Shown here: positions 15,790 to 24,759 of the stretch, one piece after another
Layout of the letters: the number at the start of each line of letters is the position of its first letter
Numbering within the stretch: position 1 is the first letter of the stretch
Assembly: GCF_033446685.1 (NCBI RefSeq)
Contig: NZ_JAWQLY010000006.1
Coordinates: 201,752 to 265,751 of the forward strand
Length of the DNA stretch: 64,000 nucleotides
Reading direction: 5' to 3'
DNA from: Modicisalibacter sp033446685
GTDB taxonomy: Bacteria; Pseudomonadota; Gammaproteobacteria; Pseudomonadales; Halomonadaceae
The notes under the pieces: generated by a model
The model's database searches: none
The model's input: the letters and a program-made list of their open reading frames with translations, nothing else
Told to the model about the DNA's origin: nothing
Translations under genes and position numbers: made by a program

Positions 15790-16824
15790 GTGGTTGATCT
15801 ACTTCATCGAGGGCGTCTGGGCTTGGCGCCCATGGAAGGCGTCATCGATGCCGTGACCCGCGACCTGTTGACGCGAGACGAAGGCCTCGACTGGACGGTG
15901 ACCGAGTTCGTGCGTGTGGTCGATGCACGACTGCCGCCGCGGGTATTCTACAAGCACTGCCCCGAACTCCACCCCGAGCAGCGACAGGCGCATCACCAGG
16001 ACGCGGTGGCGACGCCGAGCGGTGTGCCGGTGCACCTGCAACTGCTGGGGTCCGACCCCGAGGCACTGGCGGCCAACGCCCGCCAGGCGTTGCGCCTGGG
16101 CGCCATCGGCCTGGACCTCAATTTCGGCTGCCCGGCCAAGACCGTCAATCGCCACGATGGCGGTGCCTCGCTGCTGCGCGATCCCCGGCGGGTCTACCGG
16201 GTCGTGTCGGCGGTGGCCGAGGCGGTCGGCGAGCAGATACCGGTGACCGCCAAGATTCGTCTGGGCTTCGCCGATCGGCGCCTGGCGCTGGCCTGCGCCC
16301 AGGCCGCCGAGGACGGCGGCGCCCGCCACCTGGTGGTCCACGCACGGACCCGCAACGAGGGCTATCGCCCTCCGGCGCATTGGGAATGGATCGCGCGCAT
16401 CCGTCATTGCCTGACGATTCCGGTGATCGCCAACGGCGACATCTGGACGCTCGCCGATTACTGGAAGGCGCGCAGTCTGTCGGGGTGCGAGGACGTGATG
16501 CTCGGCCGTGCGGTGCTCGCCGATCCGGCGTTGCCGGCGCGTATTCGCCACTGGCAACGCACCGGCGAGCAACTGCCGGCGACGGGTTGGCAGCGCCGCG
16601 CGGACATTCTCGACGCGTATGCCCAGCGCCAGCGCAAGGAGCTACCCGAGAAGGTGGTGGTGTCGCTGCTGAAGCAGTGGCTCAACCAGATGCGCGGCCG
16701 CGACAGCGAAGCCGCCCGGCGTTTCCAGGCGCTGCGTCGCGAGACGCGCCTGGCACCGTTCCTCGCCGGCCTGCACGCCGCCCCCGAAACCCCGCCGGCA
16801 GCGATGCCGGCGTTCGTCGACTGA
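15790..16824 (+). CDS. dusC: tRNA-dihydrouridine(16) synthase DusC
   Basis: This FMN-dependent TIM-barrel enzyme carries the N-terminal LAPMEGV, TEFVRVVD, the catalytic-loop motif NFGCPAKTVNRHDGGA (proton-donating Cys), VTAKIRLGF, VVHARTRNEGY and VIANGDIW. TEFVRVVD and the C-terminal helical region fit the DusC subgroup, which reduces U16 in the tRNA D-loop. The start is uncertain. GTG at 15790 is chosen. An ATG at 15751 in the same frame lies only about 10 bases past a likely -10 box (TACAAT at 15735-15740) and has no ribosome binding site. It is the last gene before the oppositely transcribed tRNA cluster. Confidence 0.9.
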   Translation: MVDLLHRGRLGLAPMEGVIDAVTRDLLTRDEGLDWTVTEFVRVVDARLPPRVFYKHCPELHPEQRQAHHQDAVATPSGVPVHLQLLGSDPEALAANARQALRLGAIGLDLNFGCPAKTVNRHDGGASLLRDPRRVYRVVSAVAEAVGEQIPVTAKIRLGFADRRLALACAQAAEDGGARHLVVHARTRNEGYRPPAHWEWIARIRHCLTIPVIANGDIWTLADYWKARSLSGCEDVMLGRAVLADPALPARIRHWQRTGEQLPATGWQRRADILDAYAQRQRKELPEKVVVSLLKQWLNQMRGRDSEAARRFQALRRETRLAPFLAGLHAAPETPPAAMPAFVD

Positions 16825-16846
16825 ACGGCCCGGCGAGCTGACGAGC

Positions 16847-16880
16847 AAAAAAAGAGGCGCACTGCTTGGCAGTGCGCCTC
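16847..16880 (-). terminator. Strong intrinsic terminator, minus strand
   Basis: Perfect 12-bp arms GAGGCGCACTGC and GCAGTGCGCCTC around a 3-base loop are followed on the minus strand by seven T residues. It acts on transcripts coming leftwards from the tRNA cluster and also shields dusC from them. It is the second terminator after the tRNAs. Confidence 0.88.
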
Positions 16881-16997
16881 GAAACGACCGCTCGGGGTCG
16901 CGACGCTCGTCGACGACCCTTGAAGCTGCCAAGGAAACCCCTGAAGGAAACGCCTCGAAAAGCTCTGGCAAGCGATCCAAAAAACGTCCTACGAACG

Positions 16998-17030
16998 AAA
17001 ATCCGCCCTCCCTTGATGGGGAGAGCGGAT
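16998..17030 (-). terminator. Terminator immediately after the tRNA cluster
   Basis: On the minus strand ATCCGCTCTCCC pairs with GGGAGGGCGGAT (12 pairs, one G-T) and is followed by TTTT, 8 bases beyond the last tRNA 3' end. It is the first of two terminators for the tRNA transcript. Confidence 0.7.
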
Positions 17031-17037
17031 CGGAATC

Positions 17038-17114
17038 TGGCGCGCCCGGGAGGATTCGAACCTCCGACCACCTGATTCGTAGTCAGGTACTCTATCCAGC
17101 TGAGCTACGGGCGC
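17038..17114 (-). tRNA. tRNA-Arg(ACG), copy 2
   Basis: This 77-base tRNA has a 7-bp acceptor stem (GCGCCCG/CGGGCGC), a D-arm beginning TAGCTCAGCTGGATAGAG, the anticodon loop CTACGAA (anticodon ACG, normally edited to ICG), the T-arm GTTCGAATC, and an encoded 3' CCA. It reads CGU, CGC and CGA arginine codons. It is identical in sequence to the copy at 17253-17329 and is the last member of the csrA-linked tRNA cluster. Confidence 0.97.
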
Positions 17115-17252
17115 TAAACGGTGCGATGCTGTACAACTCTTTCGTCTGCAATACTCGCCTGCAGTACGATTCACGCTGGCTGAATCGAACTCGCCGATTC
17201 GCTGCCGAACGCAACATAGACGCGAAGAAAAGAGCGTCTATCGGCGGGAAGA

Positions 17253-17329
17253 TGGCGCGCCCGGGAGGATTCGAACCTCCGACCACCTGATTCGTAGTCA
17301 GGTACTCTATCCAGCTGAGCTACGGGCGC
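17253..17329 (-). tRNA. tRNA-Arg(ACG), copy 1
   Basis: The same 77-base sequence as the downstream copy, with anticodon ACG and encoded CCA. The flanking bases of the two copies differ, so only the tRNA itself is duplicated. Repeated Arg tRNAs after tRNA-Ser and csrA are normal in gammaproteobacteria (serV-argVYZQ in E. coli). Confidence 0.97.
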
Positions 17330-17377
17330 ATCTTAGATGCATCTTCACGATCGTGTCGAGGGCGCATTCAAGCTCTT

Positions 17378-17473
<96 letters not shown>

Positions 17474-17491
17474 CTCATCAACACGGCGCGT

Positions 17492-17520
17492 ATGTTACCG
17501 TTTCTGTTGAATCTTGTCCA
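17492..17520 (-). promoter_or_regulatory. Promoter of the tRNA-Ser/tRNA-Arg cluster
   Basis: On the minus strand TGGACA (17515-17520) and TAACAT (17492-17497) are 17 bases apart, ending 18 bases before the mature tRNA-Ser 5' end. The spacing and position suit a sigma70 promoter for the three tRNAs. Confidence 0.65.
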
Positions 17521-17659
17521 CCCTTGCCAGGGTCTTTTTCGGCGGACGGTCGGCCTCGTACCGGGTGATCAACGCTCCCAAACGCCCCGGACCGGGCTTA
17601 CAGGCATGGGGATCGACCCATCAAATCGCTTGAAAGGCGTTCCCAGACACGTTTGACCC

Positions 17660-17848
17660 TTACTCGCTGCTGTCGTTACCGGTCTGCTCACGCTGGATGC
17701 GCTGGTAAATCTCTTCGCGGTGGACGGCGACGTCCCTGGGCGCGTTTACACCGATACGGACCTGATTACCTTTGACACCCAAAACCGTGACGGTAATCTC
17801 ATCGCCGATCATTAAGGTCTCGCCGACTCGGCGGGTCAGGATGAGCAT
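17660..17848 (-). CDS. csrA: Carbon storage regulator CsrA (RsmA)
   Basis: The 62-residue RNA-binding protein begins MLILTRRVGETLMIGDEI and keeps both RNA-contact residues, Leu4 and Arg44 (in VHREEIY). CsrA dimers bind GGA motifs in mRNA leaders and control carbon flow, motility, biofilm and virulence-type traits. They are titrated by CsrB/RsmZ RNAs, one of which is predicted at about 31.2 kb in this window. The ribosome binding site is AAAGGAGAT. It lies between lysC and tRNA-Ser, as in Pseudomonas and relatives. The 210-base gap upstream probably holds its own promoter. Confidence 0.98.
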   Translation of the reverse strand: MLILTRRVGETLMIGDEITVTVLGVKGNQVRIGVNAPRDVAVHREEIYQRIQREQTGNDSSE

Positions 17849-18058
17849 GACTGATCTCCTTTCAGACGTTCTTCCAACGGGATGCGCGCGATTTTACAGC
17901 CAATAAAAGGCATGGCGCACGATTATGCGCCATACGCTTGTCTGAGCCAAATTCAGCGTGCCATGAAACCCTATCGCCACGTTGAATGAAAGCCGCGCGA
18001 CCCGTTTGCGTTTCCTTACACCCTACTAGCGTAGAACGCATGGCACATTCTGCCCGCT

Positions 18059-19309
18059 TCACTCGCTTTCGATGTCGTCCTTGTCCAGACCGAACGCCTT
18101 GTGCAGTGCACGCACCGCGAGTTCCATGTGCTTTTCGTCGATCACTACGGAAATCTTGATCTCGGACGTGGAAACCATGCGGATATTGATGTTTTCGTCG
18201 GACAGCGCGCGGAACATCTTCGAAGCGACACCGGCATGGGAACGCATGCCGACACCGACCAGCGATACCTTGGCGATATTGTCGTCGCCGCGCAGCTCGC
18301 CGCCACCCAGCGCCGGGATGACGTCGTCCTGCAGGATGCGCTGGGTCTGCTTGAAGTCGCCCTTGGCCACGGTGAAGGTGAAGTCGGTGTAATCGCCGGC
18401 CGGGGCCACGTTCTGCACGATCATGTCGACTTCGATGTTGGCGTCGGCGATCGGCCCCAGAATGCGCGAGGCGACACCCGGCACATCCGGCGTGTTGAGC
18501 AGGGTCAGCTTGGCTTCGTTGGCGGTAAAGGCGATACCGGAGATCAGCGGCTCTTCCATGGAATCCTCTTCTTCATCTGAATCAGCGACGATCAGGGTGC
18601 CGGCGCCCTCCTCGAAACTCGAGAGCACGCGCAGCGGGACGTTGTACTTGCCGGCGAACTCGACGGCACGAATCTGCAGGACCTTGGAGCCCAGGCTGGC
18701 CAGCTCGAGCATCTCCTCGACGGTGATCGACTCCAGGCGGCGCGCCTTGGAGCAGACCCGCGGGTCGGTGGTGTAGACACCGTCGACGTCGGTGTAGATC
18801 TGGCATTCGTCGGCCTTGAGCGCCGCCGCCAGGGCGACCCCGGTGGTGTCCGAGCCACCGCGGCCCAGGGTGGTGATATTGCCCTCTTCGTCGACCCCCT
18901 GAAAGCCGGCAACCACCACCACCTGGCCCTCGTCGAGATCCTGGCGCAGCTCATCGGTCTCGATGCGCTGGATGCGCGCCTTGGTGTGCGCACTGTCGGT
19001 CTGGATGCCCACCTGGCCGCCGGTGTAGGAGGTCGCCGGCACGCCCAGCTTGTGCAGGGCCATGGCCAGCAGCGAACTGGTGACCTGCTCGCCGGTGGAC
19101 ACCAACATATCCATCTCGCGCGGCGTCGGCTCGTCGTTGATCTGGCCGGCGAGTTCGATCAGCCGGTTGGTCTCGCCACTCATCGCCGAGACCACGACCA
19201 CGACCTGATGGCCGTCGTCGCGGTAGCGTTTGACTTTATCGGCGACGGCCTTGATGCGCTCGACCGAGCCCACCGAGGTGCCACCAAACTTCTGTACGTA
19301 TAGCGCCAT
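18059..19309 (-). CDS. lysC: Aspartate kinase LysC
   Basis: The 416-residue monofunctional aspartokinase has the N-terminal motif VQKFGGTSVG, the kinase-domain segment GRGGSDTTGVALAAAL, and two C-terminal ACT domains (about residues 265-405) that normally carry lysine/threonine feedback control. It makes aspartyl-phosphate, the first step toward lysine, threonine, methionine and diaminopimelate. Length and context (alaS-lysC-csrA) match the Pseudomonas-type enzyme. In some homologues a small subunit arises from an internal start; nothing here settles whether that happens. It lies 150 bases downstream of alaS on the same strand. The gap contains two tandem CAGGAACCTATAA units (19389-19415). 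Confidence 0.96.
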   Translation of the reverse strand: MALYVQKFGGTSVGSVERIKAVADKVKRYRDDGHQVVVVVSAMSGETNRLIELAGQINDEPTPREMDMLVSTGEQVTSSLLAMALHKLGVPATSYTGGQVGIQTDSAHTKARIQRIETDELRQDLDEGQVVVVAGFQGVDEEGNITTLGRGGSDTTGVALAAALKADECQIYTDVDGVYTTDPRVCSKARRLESITVEEMLELASLGSKVLQIRAVEFAGKYNVPLRVLSSFEEGAGTLIVADSDEEEDSMEEPLISGIAFTANEAKLTLLNTPDVPGVASRILGPIADANIEVDMIVQNVAPAGDYTDFTFTVAKGDFKQTQRILQDDVIPALGGGELRGDDNIAKVSLVGVGMRSHAGVASKMFRALSDENINIRMVSTSEIKISVVIDEKHMELAVRALHKAFGLDKDDIESE

Positions 19310-19459
19310 AGGTTGTCTATCCGTGAAGTGTGTTGAGTGAATGCGTCGTGAGTTCCAGATATCTACAAGGGCCCATCAGGACCATAAGCAGGAACCTATA
19401 AACAGGAACCTATAAGAAAGGGCCGGACGATGTTCGTTACGGCCCAGCGATGGATGATT

Positions 19460-22063
<2,604 letters not shown>

Positions 22064-22425
22064 GGCAAACCCGTGGCAATGTGATTGGGGCGCTGCGGGA
22101 CACGACCGACCGTCATTCGTGCAACTGGCTTAGGAACGTGGTCTTCGCAAAACGTCGTGGCGGCGTGTTGAAAATGGCGGGAAAGTGACGTCCCGAGCCG
22201 TCGCAAGCAGCCGTCGCAAGCGCACTAGTATAACGCGTTCAGCGCGGGACTAAAGGGAGGGGCCCTGAGGGGAAGGCTTGGAAGAAGGCCGCAGAGGGTG
22301 CCAAAGCCGCCAACGCGGCGGGGCCAAGGTGCAACTTCGCCAAGGCGCACCGCGAAGAGCTTCAGCGACGGTGATCGGCGAAGTGGCCAGCCATCACGCA
22401 GGCCCGAAGGATCGGCGCCGGCGCC
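22064..22425 (-). promoter_or_regulatory. alaS-recX intergenic region with a probable alaS promoter
   Basis: No credible gene lies in this 362-base gap. On the minus strand TATACT (plus-strand 22227-22232) is a strong -10 box. Sixteen bases upstream is a weak TTTAGT -35. Transcription from it would give a leader of about 150 bases before alaS. The tandem GTCGCAAGC units at about 22200-22220 and the GC-rich palindrome just past the recX stop are the only other structures noted; neither has a T-run. Confidence 0.45.
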
Positions 22426-22926
22426 TTAATCCGGCGCATCCCAGGCATGCGCCAGCGCGTATTTCATCTGCTCGAAGTCGAAGCCGCGCCCGGCCAGGAA
22501 ACGTTCGCGCCGGGCCCGCTCGCGCGGCGTAGCGCCGGGCCCGTCGAAGCGCTTGGCCAGCGCCTCGCAGGCCAGCGCGCGCCAGTCCGTCTCGCCCTGC
22601 GCTTCGTCGAGCGCCACACGGGCCAGCTCACGTTCGATGCCACGCTCGTGGAGCCCGGCGCGCACCTTCATCGGCCCCTGGCCACGAACCAGACGCGAGC
22701 GCACGAAGCTTTCGGCGAACCGCGCGTCGGACTGCAACCCTTCGGCCTCGAGCGCGTCCAGCGTCTGCTGGATGCTTTCGGCAGCGTGATTCTTGGCAGC
22801 GAGCCGCCCCGCCAGTTCGGCCCGCGAGTATTCGCGGCGCGCCAACAGGCGAACGGCGTCGTCACGGGGTGTGGACTCCCCACCCGGCGCGGCACACATG
22901 ATTCGGCGCTCCTCCTCGCTGCGCAT
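22426..22926 (-). CDS. recX: Regulatory protein RecX
   Basis: The 166-residue protein is Arg/Glu/Ala-rich and built of three-helix repeats. RecX signatures are AVRLLARREYSRAELAGRL, FAESFVRSRLVRGQGPMKVRAGL and RRERFLAGRGFDFEQMKYAL. RecX binds RecA filaments and limits recombinase and coprotease activity. It begins 17 bases after the recA stop, so it is co-transcribed with recA under SOS control. Two in-frame starts are possible (the first codon, or the Met nine codons later); the longer is given. Confidence 0.93.
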   Translation of the reverse strand: MRSEEERRIMCAAPGGESTPRDDAVRLLARREYSRAELAGRLAAKNHAAESIQQTLDALEAEGLQSDARFAESFVRSRLVRGQGPMKVRAGLHERGIERELARVALDEAQGETDWRALACEALAKRFDGPGATPRERARRERFLAGRGFDFEQMKYALAHAWDAPD

Positions 22927-22943
22927 TCGTCACACTTGTCGGA

Positions 22944-24014
22944 TCAAAGCAGGTCGTCCTGCTCCTCGCCGGCCGCCTCGGCCTGCGGCGCCTCGGGCTC
23001 TTCCTTGGGCTTGCCGTCGGTGATGTTCAGCAACTGCGCGCGAATCTGACTCTCGATCTCTTCCATGACCGCAGGGTTGTCCTCGAGATACTGCGCGGCG
23101 TTAGCCTTGCCCTGGCCGATCTTGTTGCCCTGGTAGCTGTACCAGGCGCCGGCCTTGTCGACCAGCTTGCACTGCACGCCCAGATCGACCACCTCGCCGG
23201 CATGGTAGATGCCCTTGCCGTAGAGGATCTGGAACTCGGCCTGGCGGAACGGCGGCGACACCTTGTTCTTGACCACCTTGACGCGGGTCTCGTTGCCGGT
23301 CACCTCGTCGCCCTGCTTGACCGAGCCGGTGCGGCGGATATCCAGACGCACGCTGGAGTAGAACTTCAGCGCGTTGCCGCCGGTGGTGGTTTCGGGGCTG
23401 CCGAACATCACGCCGATCTTCATGCGGATCTGGTTGATGAACACCACCATGCAGTTGGCGTTCTTGATGTTGCCGGTGATCTTGCGCAGCGCCTGGGACA
23501 TCAGGCGCGCCTGCAGACCGACGTGGGAATCGCCCATCTCGCCCTCGATCTCGGCGCGCGGCGTGAGTGCCGCCACCGAGTCGATGACGATCACGTCGAC
23601 CCCGCCGGAGCGCACCAGCATGTCGCAGATCTCCAGGGCCTGCTCGCCGTTGTCCGGCTGCGAGACCAGCAGATCGTCGAGGTTGACGCCGAGCTTCTCG
23701 GCGTAGCTGGGGTCCAGCGCATGCTCGGCATCGACGAACGCACAGGTCTTGCCCTGCTTCTGCGCCTGGGCGATCACCGACAGCGTCAACGTGGTCTTGC
23801 CCGACGACTCGGGACCGAAGATCTCGACGACCCGGCCCAGCGGCAGGCCGCCGATGCCCAGCGCGATGTCCAGGCCCAGCGAGCCGGTAGATACCGACGG
23901 CATGGTCACCCGTGGCGTGTCGCCCAGGCGCATCACGGTGCCCTTGCCGAATTGCCGCTCGATCTGCGACAGCGCTGCGTTGAGTGCCTTGGAACGGTTA
24001 TCGTCCTGTGCCAT
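22944..24014 (-). CDS. recA: Recombinase RecA
   Basis: The 356-residue recombinase has Walker A GPESSGKT at residues 67-74, the KALNAALSQIERQFGKGTVM N-terminus and the NQIRMKIGVMFGSPETTTGG L2 region. An acidic Glu/Ala-rich C-terminal tail ends EEQDDLL. It promotes homologous strand exchange and stimulates self-cleavage of LexA-type proteins. The first ATG has AGGAGACATTC upstream. A 16-bp LexA box lies about 86 bases upstream. recX follows and pncC precedes, the standard order. Confidence 0.99.
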   Translation of the reverse strand: MAQDDNRSKALNAALSQIERQFGKGTVMRLGDTPRVTMPSVSTGSLGLDIALGIGGLPLGRVVEIFGPESSGKTTLTLSVIAQAQKQGKTCAFVDAEHALDPSYAEKLGVNLDDLLVSQPDNGEQALEICDMLVRSGGVDVIVIDSVAALTPRAEIEGEMGDSHVGLQARLMSQALRKITGNIKNANCMVVFINQIRMKIGVMFGSPETTTGGNALKFYSSVRLDIRRTGSVKQGDEVTGNETRVKVVKNKVSPPFRQAEFQILYGKGIYHAGEVVDLGVQCKLVDKAGAWYSYQGNKIGQGKANAAQYLEDNPAVMEEIESQIRAQLLNITDGKPKEEPEAPQAEAAGEEQDDLL

Positions 24015-24099
24015 GAATGTCTCCTGATAGCACGTGTAGGTTGGCGCGACACCCGGTTCTGGGCTCGCATCGCCAGCATCGTCTGGCCTTATCCAATCA

Positions 24100-24115
24100 C
24101 TGTATAGCTAGACAG
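24100..24115. promoter_or_regulatory. LexA (SOS) box upstream of recA
   Basis: CTGTATAGCTAGACAG fits the gammaproteobacterial SOS consensus CTGT-N8-ACAG exactly in its outer bases, with the AT-rich centre partly kept. It lies about 86 bases before the recA ATG, in the pncC-recA gap, where a DNA-damage operator is expected. Confidence 0.85.
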
Positions 24116-24183
24116 TATTATGACGAAAAAATCGCCACTCGCCTACTCCTGGCGAGGATAAAATCCATCTTCTCGAGAACCAT

Positions 24184-24714
24184 TCACGGCGCTTCCAGCC
24201 AGCGGACCAATCCTTCGAGAGCCACGCGTACCGCCTGCTCGCGAACCGCCCGGCGGTCGCCGTCGAAGCGCCGGCATTCGGCCTGCTGCGCAAGGGCGCT
24301 TCCCCAGGCGAACCAGACCGTTCCCACCGGCTTCTCCGCGCTGCCGCCGCCGGGCCCGGCGACGCCGCTGATGGCCACGCCGACATCGGCCCCGCTCTCG
24401 CGACAGGCCCCGGCGACCATCGCCTCGACCGTCTCGCGGCTCACCGCACCGTGAGCCTCGAGGATCGCTTCCGCCACGCCCAGCAAGCGGGTCTTGGCGG
24501 CGTTGGAATAGGTCACATAGCCGGTCTCGAAATAGCCGGAGCTCCCGGCAATATCGGTAATCGCGCTGGCCACGCCGCCACCGGTGCAGGACTCGGCGGC
24601 GGTCACCGACAGGCAATGCGCCAGGCAGGCATGCTGCAGGCGCTCGCTGAGCGTCTGCAGTTCGGCCTCGTTTGCTGTATCGCTCCGGGTCACACGGTTT
24701 TCCTCGTCGCTCAA
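24184..24714 (-). CDS. pncC: Nicotinamide-nucleotide amidohydrolase PncC (CinA C-terminal family)
   Basis: The 176-residue, single-domain CinA-C protein shows the active-site motif AAESCTGGGVASAITD, then GYFETGYVTYSNAAKTRLLGV, and GVAGPGGGSAEKPVGTVWFAW. This domain deamidates nicotinamide mononucleotide to nicotinic acid mononucleotide in NAD recycling. It lies directly upstream of recA, the conserved cinA/pncC-recA arrangement, and 45 bases downstream of the AsmA-family gene on the same strand. Confidence 0.93.
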   Translation of the reverse strand: MSDEENRVTRSDTANEAELQTLSERLQHACLAHCLSVTAAESCTGGGVASAITDIAGSSGYFETGYVTYSNAAKTRLLGVAEAILEAHGAVSRETVEAMVAGACRESGADVGVAISGVAGPGGGSAEKPVGTVWFAWGSALAQQAECRRFDGDRRAVREQAVRVALEGLVRWLEAP

Positions 24715-24759
24715 GGACAGCTTCCCTGCAGCTTAACAGAAGCCCCGCGCTCCGTGGGC

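Noticed and set aside
16682..17286. Minus-strand open frames starting MVGGSNPPGRA near the tRNAs
   Set aside because: They are translations of the tRNA-Arg gene sequence itself, a well-known artefact.
17038..17329. tRNA duplication as an integration (att) site of a mobile element
   Set aside because: The two tRNA-Arg copies are complete and identical, with only 138 bases between them and no integrase. This is normal for the csrA-linked tRNA cluster.
17862..18062. 66-codon frame between csrA and lysC
   Set aside because: It has no family features, overlaps the likely csrA promoter and has no ribosome binding site.
22278..22532. 84-codon plus-strand frame in the alaS-recX gap
   Set aside because: It is Arg/Gly-rich and partly antisense to recX, with nothing to support it.
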